A stretch of 63,113 nt of DNA from Desulfobacterales bacterium (GCA_016218685.1 JACRDD010000014.1:1-63113), one strand, 5' to 3'; shown: positions 22,962 to 32,271, counted from the first letter of the stretch. The notes: generated by a model not told the origin, from the letters alone. Numbers and translations are program-made.

Positions 22962-24851
22962 TTATTTTGTCGCGGTGTACCAGATGGGTGAGGTCCACGC
23001 CCGCTCCTGTACCGTGGCCGGCACGCCCTTGAGCCGCGGCAGGTTGTTGCGAACGGCGTCATAGGTGGTCCAGCGCGGTGTCGGAATCTCGATCACCCGC
23101 ACGTAGTAAAGAGCGGGCTGTTTCGGGTCGAACGAAGGATCGGTGAAGCTCCCGATGAGTTCGGGGGCCCCGATGGTGTTCGCATAGGTCCCCTTCTTCA
23201 GGTCCACCGTATGGCCGAGTGCGGGCAGCTTGCCCTTGGCGTTGGGCTTTCGATTGCCCGACCAGGCGACATCGAAGATCCGCTCCTGGGGTTCGCCTTT
23301 GGCGTTGACCCAACCCTTGATGATTTGGATGCGGTCGAGGTTGGCGCCGTCGGGGTCCTTCTGGGCGTGGACGGTGAAGGTGGGGGCACGTTCGAGGGCC
23401 TTAAGCGTCCCGCCCATGGAGACGCCGCGCGCATAGCCCTGCTTGACGAGTTCGACGGGATCCTGGGTTGCCCCGAGCGTGGCGCCGCCGAAGAAGCGCG
23501 GTTTGATTCGTGGCCCCGAGGTGACGAAGGTCTCCCTGGCCGCCAGGGCGTCCCAGATCGCCGCTCGGGTATTGCGCGTCGCCCATACGCCGGCGAGCGA
23601 GCCCGGATTCGACTCCTTGGCTTTGATCCAGCCGTCGATCTCGCCCTCGCGACGCTCCTTGAGCGTGCCGTCGGCGGGGCCGTGGCTGCCGATGTAGTCG
23701 TTCTCGGCAACGTCGCCGGGCAGTCCGTTGTGGTTGTCGGTGCCGCCGATAAATCCGAGCCGGTAAGGGTTTTCGCCGAGCTTGGCCTCGTAGGCGAGTC
23801 CCTTGGTCACCGCCCAGCGCACGAAGTTCTCCTTTTTGAACGTGCGCCCACTGAAGGTGCCCACGCTGTCGCCGTTCTCGAAGTCGGCGAACTCGTCCGC
23901 CGGCCAGAACTTGCGGTGCACCTCTGAGTTGCCCTTGATCTGCATCATCTCGATCAGCCGCTCGTAGTGACTGCGCAGGCGCGCGTACTCGGCCGAGAGC
24001 GGCCGGCCCGCCTTGTCCAGCGGCGCGAACATCAGGCCCTTGCTGCCGTTGGAGTTGTGCGGGATCGCGAGAAGCCGCGAGCCCATCTTCTCCTGTTCGG
24101 CCATCCAGGCCCAGAGCTTCTCCTCGTTGGGCGAGTCGAGGGCGCTGAAGGGCATGTCGGGCACGGTGAGGTCCCGGAAGATCACGTTGCGGTGCATGTT
24201 GCCCTCGTTCTGCGCCGCGGACCATTCGAACCCCGCCAGGGTGGTGAACTTGCCCGGGTGGTAGTTATCGCGCACCGCCGCAAGCGCGACCGCCTGCCAG
24301 GCGCTTTTGGTCGTCCCCGGCCCGGCGTAGAACGGCGGGTGGCTGGGGTTCTCGCCGCGCATATTTTTGACGACGTATTTCCCGAACCACGCCCGCTGCT
24401 CGTCGGCCGTCTTGAGATGGCGCAACTCTTCGAGCATGGGGTTGTCACCGCCCGGCGCGCCGGCAACCTGGGTGGAGTACATCTCGCCGATGAACTCCGC
24501 ATGATCGGAGACCGCCGCCCAGTCGAGGGGCCGGCCGATGCTATGCTTCAGGCCGTTGACGACGACCTCCTTGCCCTGGGCGAATTGATAGGCCTCGTCC
24601 GGGGTCAGGCGCGCTCCACCGATGTAGGCATCCAGCGAGTAGGAGGTGTGGACGTGCGTATCGCCGAAGTAGGCATCCTTGAGCGGGCTCTCCGGAATCG
24701 CCGCCTCCTGTTCCTCGACAGATTGGTGGGGGGCCGCGCTTAAAGGCGCCGCTGGTTCCTGTTTGGCGGCCGGGCGGGTGCAGGAAAGTATCGCGAGGCC
24801 GGCAAGGAACACCGCAGCCAGGATCAAACCGATTGTTCTATTCACTTTCAT
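22962..24851 (-). CDS. DUF3604 lipoprotein, paralogue of the downstream gene
   Basis: This 629-residue protein begins with a lipoprotein signal (ILSC, Cys24). It shares all DUF3604 motifs with its neighbour: AYFGDTHVHTSYSLDAYIGG, DWAAVSDHAEFIG, LAGFEWSA and GGTDNHNGLPGD, and a C-terminus ending SPIWYTATK. The lipid anchor suggests the envelope, whereas the paralogue appears soluble. It is the first gene of the cluster. No promoter is clear upstream. Confidence 0.86.
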   Translation of the reverse strand: MKVNRTIGLILAAVFLAGLAILSCTRPAAKQEPAAPLSAAPHQSVEEQEAAIPESPLKDAYFGDTHVHTSYSLDAYIGGARLTPDEAYQFAQGKEVVVNGLKHSIGRPLDWAAVSDHAEFIGEMYSTQVAGAPGGDNPMLEELRHLKTADEQRAWFGKYVVKNMRGENPSHPPFYAGPGTTKSAWQAVALAAVRDNYHPGKFTTLAGFEWSAAQNEGNMHRNVIFRDLTVPDMPFSALDSPNEEKLWAWMAEQEKMGSRLLAIPHNSNGSKGLMFAPLDKAGRPLSAEYARLRSHYERLIEMMQIKGNSEVHRKFWPADEFADFENGDSVGTFSGRTFKKENFVRWAVTKGLAYEAKLGENPYRLGFIGGTDNHNGLPGDVAENDYIGSHGPADGTLKERREGEIDGWIKAKESNPGSLAGVWATRNTRAAIWDALAARETFVTSGPRIKPRFFGGATLGATQDPVELVKQGYARGVSMGGTLKALERAPTFTVHAQKDPDGANLDRIQIIKGWVNAKGEPQERIFDVAWSGNRKPNAKGKLPALGHTVDLKKGTYANTIGAPELIGSFTDPSFDPKQPALYYVRVIEIPTPRWTTYDAVRNNLPRLKGVPATVQERAWTSPIWYTATK

Positions 24852-25052
24852 AATCGCGCCTCTTTTCTTCCCGCACTCCGATCTATTGCATGGCGGGGTT
24901 ATTCAAGACGTTGGGTTGATGGCAAGTCCCTAATCATCAAGAATAGCGAAGGTCTTCGACCGGATACTGCATTGCTTTTCATAGCCTTCTCCTTGCAGCG
25001 GCAAAAAGCCGAATCCCTATTTTCCCATGGTAGTTATTGCTTCTCCCGTTCC
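24852..25052. other. Intergenic stretch with no recognised feature
   Basis: No coding frame, RNA gene, or clear promoter was recognised in this A/T-richer stretch upstream of the DUF3604 cluster. It presumably contains that cluster's promoter. Confidence 0.4.
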
Positions 25053-25230
25053 TTACCCACTTCGATAATCACGATCGATGCGCAGGCCGGGCTCTTTAAG
25101 GAAGGGCGACATTGCATTGCGGTCGCGTGGGCCGAAAAGCCGCCCGGTTTGATCACGTGGGTGCGGTAGTCTTTGCCGAAGACAGAGTAATTCCGAGGGC
25201 GTTGGCAATATCTTCCGCGCCGAAATCGGC
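25053..25230 (-). pseudogene. Decayed, frameshifted copy of a beta-CASP RNase-like gene
   Basis: Minus-strand reading gives VFGKDYRTHVIKPGGFSAHA in one frame and, after a frameshift, DRNAMSPFLKEPGLRI in another. Together they match the KVVKLNGFSAHADRNEMLQFLKTSGLRV segment of the intact neighbour at 25393-26970. The DNA is also visibly similar (about 25119-25170 versus 25557-25615). Only the last RMMBL part survives. The sequence from 25231 to 25392 shows nothing further. Confidence 0.65.
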
Positions 25231-25392
25231 GAAAACAGCCATTCCTGGATGGATACTAACTGTGTGTGCCTGATAGCGATGCCTGTCAACGGGAAATATG
25301 GGGGGCACCCTTCACGTGCCGTCGACCCCTACATCATCGTCGACCTTTCTTTCGATGACAGCGGCCCATGGCTTACCACGCGCTTCTTCTTT

Positions 25393-26970
25393 TCATTTGA
25401 CCACGATCGTCTGCCCCAGCATGGGCACCATGGCGTCGTAGCCGTTCTGGCGCAGCAGCCCGCAGAAGGCGGTGCTTTGGGCTTCTTCGCCGTGCACCAC
25501 AGCGATCTTCTTGACCCGCAGCCCGGAGGTCTTCAAAAATTGCAGCATTTCGTTGCGGTCGGCATGGGCCGAAAAACCGTTGAGTTTCACCACATGGGCC
25601 TGCAGCGGGTACTCCTTGTTCAAGATCTTCACCACCGGCGGCTGGCCGCCGCGGCCGCCCTTGGCATAGGCTTCGCCCAGTTCCAGGATGCGGCGCCCCA
25701 GGGTGTGCTGGGCCATGAAGCCCACGATCAGAATCGTGTTCTTGGAGCTGTGCACCTTGTAGCGCAGGTGGTGCAGGATGCGGCCGGCCTCGCACATGCC
25801 CGAAGCGGAGATGACGATATGCGGCTTGTTGTCGCGCATCAGGGCCATGGACTCTTCCACGGTCTGGATGAAGTGCACCTGCTGGAAGTCGAAGGGATTC
25901 TTGCCCCGGCTCAGAAAGGTATCATGGCTCTCCTGGTCGTACACTTCGGGGTGTTCGCCGAACACCTTGGTGATGTTGGCCGCCAGGGGACTGTCCACGA
26001 AAACCGGCATGCGCGGCACGGCGCCCTCGTCATACAGTTCGTGGATGATGTACAGCAGCTCCTGGGTGCGGCCGAAGGCAAACGAGGGGATCAGCACGCA
26101 GCCGCCCCGCTGGAAGGTGTCGTTGAGGGCCTTCTTGAGCTCGGGCTTGAGGTCCGCCACCGGCTCGTGGTCGCGATCGCCGTAAGTGCTCTCCATGATC
26201 ATCAGGTCGATGTCGCGGTCCTGGGCTTCGAAATTCAAGCACGGGTCGCGCAGGATCGGTTTGGCGAAGCGGCCCAGGTCGCCGGTGAAGGCCACGGTGC
26301 GCGTTTTGCCATTGGCGGCGTGCCGCAGAATGCTGATGGCCGAGCCCAGGATGTGGCCGGCTTCGTAGAAGGTGCAGGTGAGATTCTGGCCGATGGCGTG
26401 CGACTCCCGGTAAGGCACGCCGTCCACATGCGCCAGGGCCTGCTCGGCATCGGCCGCCGTGTAGAGCGGTTCGATGGCCTGCAAGCGGTGCCTGGCCATC
26501 AAATCGGCGACCACCGCCCGATTGATCTGGTTGCGTCCTTGTTTGAGCATCTTGCGCAACTGCTCGTATTGGCGCGGACCGATGGGCTTGCCGTTCAGGG
26601 AAGGGCCGTGGGAGAGGGCGGCGCGCACGGTTTTGTAGTTCAGGTACTCGGCGTCCTGTTCCTGGATATGGGCCGAGTCGGTCAGAAGGTATCGGCAGGC
26701 GTCGGCCGTGCCCCGGGTGCACAGGATGCGGCCGCCAAATCCATTTTTGACCAGCAATGGAATGCGGCCCGAGTGGTCGATGTGGGCATGGGAGAGCACC
26801 ATGTTGCTGATCATGGCCGCATCGAAGGGCAGCACCCGGTTCTTATCGGCCGCCTCTTTGCGGCGCCCCTGGTGCAGACCGCAATCGAGCAGTACATGGT
26901 CCGAATCGTTGCCGATGAGGTGCATGGAGCCGGTCACTTCTCTGACCGCGCCGTGGAAGGTGACGTACAT
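25393..26970 (-). CDS. Metallo-beta-lactamase/beta-CASP RNase-like protein
   Basis: This 525-residue protein has the zinc motif SHAHIDHSGRIP (HxHxDH), a third ligand in FYEAGHILGSA, TGDLGR, a beta-CASP insert with MESTYGDRDH, and a C-terminal RMMBL segment GFSAHADR. It belongs to the YSH1/CPSF73-like bacterial group related to RNase J and probably cleaves RNA. The family is often fused or adjacent to unrelated genes; here a phosphopantetheinyl transferase lies upstream with a 26-base gap. Motifs are intact. Confidence 0.88.
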   Translation of the reverse strand: MYVTFHGAVREVTGSMHLIGNDSDHVLLDCGLHQGRRKEAADKNRVLPFDAAMISNMVLSHAHIDHSGRIPLLVKNGFGGRILCTRGTADACRYLLTDSAHIQEQDAEYLNYKTVRAALSHGPSLNGKPIGPRQYEQLRKMLKQGRNQINRAVVADLMARHRLQAIEPLYTAADAEQALAHVDGVPYRESHAIGQNLTCTFYEAGHILGSAISILRHAANGKTRTVAFTGDLGRFAKPILRDPCLNFEAQDRDIDLMIMESTYGDRDHEPVADLKPELKKALNDTFQRGGCVLIPSFAFGRTQELLYIIHELYDEGAVPRMPVFVDSPLAANITKVFGEHPEVYDQESHDTFLSRGKNPFDFQQVHFIQTVEESMALMRDNKPHIVISASGMCEAGRILHHLRYKVHSSKNTILIVGFMAQHTLGRRILELGEAYAKGGRGGQPPVVKILNKEYPLQAHVVKLNGFSAHADRNEMLQFLKTSGLRVKKIAVVHGEEAQSTAFCGLLRQNGYDAMVPMLGQTIVVK

Positions 26971-26996
26971 GGAGAATTCCTTTCTGTCTTTTTACT

Positions 26997-27575
26997 TCAA
27001 TCCAGGATGTGCCACTGCAATAAGACGCGGTCCGAAGTCACCGTGGCCAGATGATCGTCGCCGATCCAGCAGTGGGTTACGCCCCACAGGGTTTGTTCAT
27101 ACAGCAAGCTCAGGTGATCATCGTCCGGGATGGCCTGCACCCGGCAGCGATCGAGGCCCGTCAAGCCTTTGCCCACGGCCTTGAGCACCGCCTCCTTGGC
27201 CGTCCAGTAGCGGAAGAAGAACCGTTCGATCTTGTGCGGCGCCAGGCACCACTCGGATGCGTCGGCGATGCGGTCGTACATGCGCTCGTTCATGGGTGCC
27301 AGCCGTTCCAGGTCGATGCCCACCGGCCGGGGGGAGACCACGGCCGCCACCATACGCTCCTTGTGGCTCAGGGACCAGTAAAACCCGTTGCTGGGCCGGG
27401 GCACGCCGGCATCGTCCTTTTCGAGTTCACCTAATAGATACCCGCCATGGTGGGCCGACAGGGCCGCGGCTTCGCGCGCCCGGCGGCGCAGGGCCTCGAC
27501 CTTGGCGCGGCGGATCAGGCGCTGGTCGGCGGCGGAAACTGCCAGGATGACCGGGTGCAGGGTGAGCTCAAACAT
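26997..27575 (-). CDS. 4'-phosphopantetheinyl transferase superfamily protein
   Basis: This protein of about 192 residues has the Sfp-type signature: WSLSHKERMVAAVVS, PVGIDLE with metal-binding Asp, and RFFFRYWTAKEAVLKAVGKGL with the W-K-E-A motif. It moves phosphopantetheine from CoA to carrier proteins. The starts at 27575 or 27578 overlap the rsmI stop; GAGG lies upstream. The residues WxKEA and GIDxE are intact. No polyketide or fatty acid genes are adjacent, so the carrier protein is unknown. Confidence 0.85.
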   Translation of the reverse strand: MFELTLHPVILAVSAADQRLIRRAKVEALRRRAREAAALSAHHGGYLLGELEKDDAGVPRPSNGFYWSLSHKERMVAAVVSPRPVGIDLERLAPMNERMYDRIADASEWCLAPHKIERFFFRYWTAKEAVLKAVGKGLTGLDRCRVQAIPDDDHLSLLYEQTLWGVTHCWIGDDHLATVTSDRVLLQWHILD

Positions 27576-28455
27576 CATCGCAGCCCTCATCCGGTTTGAG
27601 TTCCAGGGCGCGCTCGTAGACCTGCTTACGGCTTACCTGGAAGCGGTCGGCCAGAGCCTTGGAAAGCTCCTTCAAGGAGAGGGTTTTTTGGGCCAGGGCC
27701 TGTGCGATGGCCGCATCCAATTCTTGCGGGCCGTGCGCGGGCGAAGCCTCCTGGGCGCCCGCCACCAGCAGGGTGCACTCGCCCTTGAGGCTTTCGCGCG
27801 CTTGCAGGTCCGCCAGGACCTGCGCCAACGATCCGCGCAGAAACTCTTCGTGCAGCTTGGTCAGCTCCCGGGCCAGCACGGCCGGCCGGTCGCCCAGAAT
27901 CTCCACGAGCTCTTCCAGAAAAGAGACGAGCCGCTGGGGCGATTGATAGAAAATCAGGGTGTACGGCAGATGGGCGAGGGCCGCCACCTGCTCCCGGCGC
28001 TTGCTGCGGCCCCGGACCGGAAAGCCCACGAAGGTAAATTGGTCGGTGGGCAGCCCGGCGGCGCTCAGGGCCGTGATGGCCGCCGATACGCCCGGTATCG
28101 GAAAGACCGGCAGGCCTTTTTGCACCGCGGCCTGGACCAGGCGGAAACCGGGATCGGAAACCGCGGGCGTGCCGGCATCGGTGACCAGGGCGATGGCCGC
28201 TCCTTGCTCCAGTTGGGCGATCAATTCGGCCGTGCGCCGCGCCTCGTTGTGCTCGTGATACGAGACCAGCCGGTTGCGGATCTGGTAGTGGTCAAGCAGG
28301 CGCCGGGTGTGGCGCGTGTCTTCGGCGGCGATCAGATCCACGCCGGAGAGCACGGCAATGGCGCGCAGGGTGATATCGGCCAGGTGGCCGATGGGCGTGG
28401 CCACCACATACAGTCCGGCCGCCGGCTTTTCAGGAGTAGGCGAGATCGAAGGCAT
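27568..28455 (-). CDS. rsmI: 16S rRNA (cytidine-1402 2'-O)-methyltransferase RsmI
   Basis: This 295-residue SAM enzyme has YVVATPIGHLADITLRA, the AAEDTRHTRRLLDHY segment, ALVTDAGTPAVSDPG and FPIPGVSA, the standard RsmI/tetrapyrrole-methylase fold motifs. It methylates the 2'-O of C1402 in 16S rRNA. It overlaps yraN by 26 bases at its start and the phosphopantetheinyl transferase gene at its end. Family length is normal. Confidence 0.95.
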   Translation of the reverse strand: MPSISPTPEKPAAGLYVVATPIGHLADITLRAIAVLSGVDLIAAEDTRHTRRLLDHYQIRNRLVSYHEHNEARRTAELIAQLEQGAAIALVTDAGTPAVSDPGFRLVQAAVQKGLPVFPIPGVSAAITALSAAGLPTDQFTFVGFPVRGRSKRREQVAALAHLPYTLIFYQSPQRLVSFLEELVEILGDRPAVLARELTKLHEEFLRGSLAQVLADLQARESLKGECTLLVAGAQEASPAHGPQELDAAIAQALAQKTLSLKELSKALADRFQVSRKQVYERALELKPDEGCDDV

Positions 28456-28801
28456 TGGCGATCACCTCCACGTGAGCCCGGCCATCCAGCGGCCGCACGG
28501 TCACCACATCGAAACGGGCCTTGGTCTGGGTGCTGCCCTGGGTTTTGAGGAACGCCAGGGCGACCATGGAAAGCTTGCGCTGCTTGGCGGGGGTGACGGC
28601 GGCCTTGGGATCGCCGAATCGGCCGGAGCGGCGGGCCTTGACCTCCACGAACACCCACGCGCCGTTGTGCCGGGCAATAATGTCGATCTCCCCCAGCCGG
28701 TTACGGTAGTTGCGCGCCACGATGGTATAGCCCTGGGCCTCCAAAAACGCAACGGCCAGGCTTTCGCCGCTCTGGCCGTATTGCTGCCGTTCATGGGGCA
28801 T
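28430..28801 (-). CDS. yraN: YraN family (UPF0102) endonuclease-fold protein
   Basis: This 123-residue protein has the family signature LAVAFLEAQGYTIVARNYR, then GEIDIIARHNGAWVFVEVKAR, the catalytic-type E/D-x(n)-E-V-K of the PD-(D/E)XK fold. The role is unknown; it is almost always beside rnhB and rsmI, as here. It overlaps rnhB by 11 bases. Confidence 0.93.
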   Translation of the reverse strand: MPHERQQYGQSGESLAVAFLEAQGYTIVARNYRNRLGEIDIIARHNGAWVFVEVKARRSGRFGDPKAAVTPAKQRKLSMVALAFLKTQGSTQTKARFDVVTVRPLDGRAHVEVIANAFDLAYS

Positions 28802-29450
28802 CGGCGGTGATCCCGTGGGATGGGGCCGGCCTGGTGGGTCCGGGTAGGTACTCGCAGACCCGTTTGAAGCTGCGGCGGTGGATGGGGCAGGGGCCGTGGC
28901 GGGCGATGGCGGCGCAGTGCGCGGCAGTGGGGTAGCCCTTGTGGCGGTCGAACCCGTATTGGGGAAACGCTTCGTGGTAACGGCACATCAGCCGGTCCCG
29001 GGTCACTTTGGCCACGATGGAAGCCGCGGCCACCGAGACGCTGCGGCTATCGCCCTGGACGACCGGCTGCTGGGCGCAATCGGCGGCGATGCCGACATTG
29101 CCGTCGATGAGCAGATAATCGGGGCTGGGCTTGAGATTGGCCACGGCCATGACCATGGACAAACGGGAGGCCTGGAGGATGTTGATCCGGTCGATCTCGA
29201 GAGGGTCCACGATACCGATGCCCACGCTTTGGGCGTGGGCATAAATATGATCGTACAGCCGGGCCCGCTGCCGGGCCGTCAACTGCTTGGAATCGTTGAT
29301 CCCGGCGGCATCGAAGGCCGGCGGCAGCATGACGGCCGCCGACACCACCGGCCCGGCCAAAGGGCCGCGGCCGGCTTCGTCCACGCCGGCGATACGCGCA
29401 TACCCCTCGGCCCGCAACGCTCGTTCAAACGCCCAGAGATCGGCCGCCAA
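28791..29450 (-). CDS. rnhB: Ribonuclease HII
   Basis: RNase HII removes RNA from RNA-DNA hybrids and misincorporated ribonucleotides. The motif GVDEAGRGPLAGPVV with the catalytic Asp-Glu, DSKQLTARQR and SVSVAAASIVAKVTRD are intact. The open frame extends far upstream through rplS, but that part is non-coding in this frame. I chose the TTG at 29450, four bases after the rplS stop, which puts the catalytic motif about 21 residues from the start, typical for the family. The Shine-Dalgarno is weak, so the start is uncertain. Confidence 0.9.
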   Translation of the reverse strand: MAADLWAFERALRAEGYARIAGVDEAGRGPLAGPVVSAAVMLPPAFDAAGINDSKQLTARQRARLYDHIYAHAQSVGIGIVDPLEIDRINILQASRLSMVMAVANLKPSPDYLLIDGNVGIAADCAQQPVVQGDSRSVSVAAASIVAKVTRDRLMCRYHEAFPQYGFDRHKGYPTAAHCAAIARHGPCPIHRRSFKRVCEYLPGPTRPAPSHGITADAP

Positions 29451-29454
29451 CGGC

Positions 29455-29802
29455 CTAGTTGACCCGCTTTTCGCGGATACGGGCGGCCTTGCCGTGCAGC
29501 TTGCGCAGGTAGTAGATCTTGGCGCGCCGCACCCGGCCGCGGGTGATCTTCTCGACGCGGTCGATGATCGGGGAGTGGAACGGGAAAATGCGCTCCACGC
29601 CGACGCCGTAGGAGACTTTGCGCACGGTGAAGGTGGCACTGATGCCCCCTTTGCGTTTGGAAATCACGATGCCCTGAAACACCTGGATGCGCTCTTTGTC
29701 GCCTTCCTTGATTTTAACGTGCACGCGCACGGTGTCGCCCGGCAAAAAGTCGGGCATGTCCATGCGCATCTGCTCTCGTTCCAACTGCTTGATCAGTTCC
29801 AT
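29455..29802 (-). CDS. rplS: 50S ribosomal protein L19
   Basis: This 115-residue protein has the L19 motifs: [52 protein letters not shown] and [21 protein letters not shown]. It sits at the 30S-50S interface. Its position after trmD and a TrmD-like methyltransferase is standard in Desulfobacterota. Confidence 0.98.
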   Translation of the reverse strand: MELIKQLEREQMRMDMPDFLPGDTVRVHVKIKEGDKERIQVFQGIVISKRKGGISATFTVRKVSYGVGVERIFPFHSPIIDRVEKITRGRVRRAKIYYLRKLHGKAARIREKRVN

Positions 29803-29866
29803 GATGGTTATCTCCCCTTTTCTTCAATAAGGCGTTCAATATACCTTAACTTTCAACTTTAGACTT

Positions 29867-30460
29867 TCAGCTTTCATCTCCGGCGGGGCCGGTAAACATT
29901 CGATCCAGCACGATCGATACGGCCGAACGCACCGACAGGTGATTGTAACCGTTGCGCCCTAAAATCGGCGCCAGCCGGAAATCGGCCGCTTGAATCAGCT
30001 CCGGCGCCAGACCCCAGGCCGTGCCGAAGAGCAGCAGCACCGGCCGTTCGCCGGCGGCCAGGCGGCGCAGCCCGTTCCAGTCCAGGTCGCTTGCGGCCAT
30101 CTGGGCACTGGTGACCACCACTTGGGGCTTGGCCTCCCAGCGCGCGTGCAAGTCCTCCAGGGCGGCCTGAAGCGACGGCTGCATGCGGATCAGGGCCAGG
30201 GCGTCGCGACGGTCCGGGTTATAACGCGCCCCCACGCCGGTCACCCAGTGGTCGATGATCTCGGTCACCAGGTGTTGCTGATCTGTAAGGGGGGTCACCA
30301 CGTAAAACGGTTCCACCCCATAGGTCTTGGCCGCCCGGGCGATGTCGTGCAGATCCAGGTTGGTGACCGCCGCGGCAATGGTCTTACCGTTCTTGTCCAC
30401 CACCGGGTGGTGAATCAGGGCCAGAGCCACCCTGGCTGCGTATGATGCTTTCGAGTTCAC
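29867..30460 (-). CDS. Putative RNA methyltransferase (TrmD-like SPOUT family, between trmD and rplS)
   Basis: This 197-residue protein matches the Methyltrn_RNA_4 family: VALALIHHPVVDKNGKTIAAAVTNLDLHDIARAAKTYGVEPFYVVTPL, then VLLLFGTAWGL and ILGRNGYNHLSVRSAVSIVLDR, which form a SPOUT SAM-binding knot. The substrate is unknown. GTG 30460 is chosen because the conserved region starts about ten residues later; this makes it overlap trmD by 77 bases. No good ribosome-binding site is seen. Confidence 0.85.
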   Translation of the reverse strand: MNSKASYAARVALALIHHPVVDKNGKTIAAAVTNLDLHDIARAAKTYGVEPFYVVTPLTDQQHLVTEIIDHWVTGVGARYNPDRRDALALIRMQPSLQAALEDLHARWEAKPQVVVTSAQMAASDLDWNGLRRLAAGERPVLLLFGTAWGLAPELIQAADFRLAPILGRNGYNHLSVRSAVSIVLDRMFTGPAGDES

Positions 30461-31181
30461 GATGCCACGCGCCAAGCAGCGCGATTTCCTCCTTGCTGAG
30501 CGTCGCCCCGTGCAACAGATCGGGCCGACGGGCAAAGGTGCGCAGCAAGGCATCGGCCCGCCGCCACTCGCTGATGCGCTCGTGATGCCCGCTGAGCAGC
30601 ACCTCGGGCACCGGACGCCCCTCGAACTCCGGCGGCCGGGTATAATGGGCATGGTCCAGCCGCTGGTGGCCGAACGAGTCCTGCTCGGCCGAATCCTCGT
30701 TGCCCAGAACGCCGGGCAGCAGGCGGACGACGGCATCCATGACCACCATGGCCGCCACTTCGCCGCCGGTCAGAACGAAGTCGCCGATGGAGACCTCCCC
30801 ATCGACGAACTGCTCGCTGAAGCGCTCGTCCACGCCCTCATACCGGCCGCAGACGATCACGAGCGCCTCGTGGGCGGCCATCTCGCGGGCCATGGCCTGA
30901 TCGAAGCACCGGCCCTGGGGGCTCATCAGGAGCGTCAGGGCCCCGGGCGTCTGCTGCTTGACATCCCGGAGGGCGGCCGCCAGCGGCTCGGGCTTCATCA
31001 CCATGCCGCATCCGCCGCCGTAGGGTCGGTCGTCGGTGACCTTGTGCCGCCCCTGGGCAAAATCCCGGATATTGACGGCCTGGGCGGCCACGGCGCCGCT
31101 CTCGATGGCCCGGCGCATGATCCCATTTTCCCAGAAGGCCTGCATCAGCTCCGGAAAAATGGTCAGAACGACTACCTTCAT
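30384..31181 (-). CDS. trmD: tRNA (guanine-37 N1)-methyltransferase
   Basis: This 265-residue SPOUT enzyme has VLTIFPELMQAF, DRPYGGGCGMVMKPEP, CGRYEGVDER, GDFVLTGGE and VPEVLLSGHHERISEWR, all standard TrmD motifs. It makes m1G37 in tRNAs to prevent frameshifting. The C-terminal ten residues (SGPDSPPGGGQER) are an extension and overlap the next gene. Confidence 0.97.
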   Translation of the reverse strand: MKVVVLTIFPELMQAFWENGIMRRAIESGAVAAQAVNIRDFAQGRHKVTDDRPYGGGCGMVMKPEPLAAALRDVKQQTPGALTLLMSPQGRCFDQAMAREMAAHEALVIVCGRYEGVDERFSEQFVDGEVSIGDFVLTGGEVAAMVVMDAVVRLLPGVLGNEDSAEQDSFGHQRLDHAHYTRPPEFEGRPVPEVLLSGHHERISEWRRADALLRTFARRPDLLHGATLSKEEIALLGAWHRELESIIRSQGGSGPDSPPGGGQER

Positions 31182-31190
31182 TTGAATTGC

Positions 31191-31736
31191 CTATATCAAT
31201 CCCTCAGGCAATTGAATCTGCATGCGCCGGCCGGGCACGTCGATCTCGATGATCACCGATTCGATGGCCGGCAGCAAGATCTCCTTGACCGCATATCCCG
31301 GAGGCGTCTTGACCACATAGACATCGTTGGCGCCCGTGGGAATGATCTGCTCCACAACCCCCAGGTGCTCGCCCTCCGTCGTGTAGACGGCCATGCCGAT
31401 CAGATCGCTCCAATAATAGGAATCCGCCTCCAGGGGCGGCAGATCCTTTTTGGCAATGTAAACGCCCCAGCCCGCCATGGCTTCGGCCTGGTCGCGATGG
31501 CCGATACCCTCAAGGACCAAGCGCACCACTTGCTTGTAGGGCTGGGACCATTCGATCTTGCGCAGCTGCGTGCCGCCGCGGCCATCCATCAACACCAGGG
31601 TGCGCTGCTGGGCAAAGCACTCGGGCGACTCCGCATAGGAGTAGACCCGCACAGCCCCAGCGATGCCATGGGCACCGATGACCTTACCGATTTGAATCCA
31701 CTCGCCGGGGGCACTGCCGCTATTCGATGATTTCAA
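31191..31736 (-). CDS. rimM: Ribosome maturation factor RimM
   Basis: This 181-residue protein has the N-terminal RimM barrel ([20 protein letters not shown]) and the C-terminal PRC-barrel part ([36 protein letters not shown]). It assists 30S assembly at S19. It overlaps khpA by 17 bases and lies nine bases before trmD. Confidence 0.96.
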   Translation of the reverse strand: MKSSNSGSAPGEWIQIGKVIGAHGIAGAVRVYSYAESPECFAQQRTLVLMDGRGGTQLRKIEWSQPYKQVVRLVLEGIGHRDQAEAMAGWGVYIAKKDLPPLEADSYYWSDLIGMAVYTTEGEHLGVVEQIIPTGANDVYVVKTPPGYAVKEILLPAIESVIIEIDVPGRRMQIQLPEGLI

Positions 31737-31950
31737 GGACCGAGCGCTTCTTAAGCTTGGCGGACGCGGCGCTCAACACGGTACGAATCGCCTGAGCGGT
31801 GCGCCCCTGTTTGCCGATGACCTTGCCCAAATCATCCTTGGCCACCTTGAGCTCCAATACCGAGGTCTGGCTGCCCTCGATCTCGTTCACCGAAACCTGC
31901 TCCGGATGATCTACCAGTGCCTGCGCAATACTCTTGATCAGCTCTTTCAT
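31720..31950 (-). CDS. khpA: KH-domain RNA-binding protein
   Basis: This 76-residue protein has a single KH domain: [52 protein letters not shown] with the GKxG loop. KhpA (YlqC) proteins bind RNA and affect cell division or ribosome assembly in other bacteria. It sits between rpsP and rimM, the usual place. Confidence 0.95.
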   Translation of the reverse strand: MKELIKSIAQALVDHPEQVSVNEIEGSQTSVLELKVAKDDLGKVIGKQGRTAQAIRTVLSAASAKLKKRSVLEIIE

Positions 31951-31995
31951 CGCACACCTCCCCGGATCGGTGGTTGCTCAAACCGCGGCGAATCT

Positions 31996-32271
31996 CTATT
32001 GAGCCGGTTGCGCCGGTTTGGCCGCTTGGGCCCCAACACCCTGCTTTTTGAGCAGACTCCGGACGGTGTCGGTGGGAATCGCACCCTGCGCCAACCAATA
32101 GAGCACCCGGTCGGTCTTCAAGGTCACCTGCGCCGGCTCCTGCAAGGGATTATAGGTACCGACGTTTTCCAGGTACCTGCCGTCCCGCGGGCTTTCACTG
32201 TCCGCCACCACAATCCGGTAGAAGGGTTTTTTGGTGGCGCCGTGTCGGGCCAATCTCATTCTGACTGCCAT
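31996..32271 (-). CDS. rpsP: 30S ribosomal protein S16
   Basis: This 91-residue protein begins [20 protein letters not shown] and has [19 protein letters not shown], both S16 hallmarks. The C-terminal tail ([11 protein letters not shown]) is a short variable extension. It follows ffh after 26 bases. Confidence 0.98.
   Translation of the reverse strand: MAVRMRLARHGATKKPFYRIVVADSESPRDGRYLENVGTYNPLQEPAQVTLKTDRVLYWLAQGAIPTDTVRSLLKKQGVGAQAAKPAQPAQ

Noticed and set aside
25160..25260. A minus-strand frame reading AEDIANALGITLSSAK, like a sigma-factor region 4
   Set aside because: Too short, no flanking sigma sequence, and the same DNA fits the decayed RNase C-terminus in another frame.
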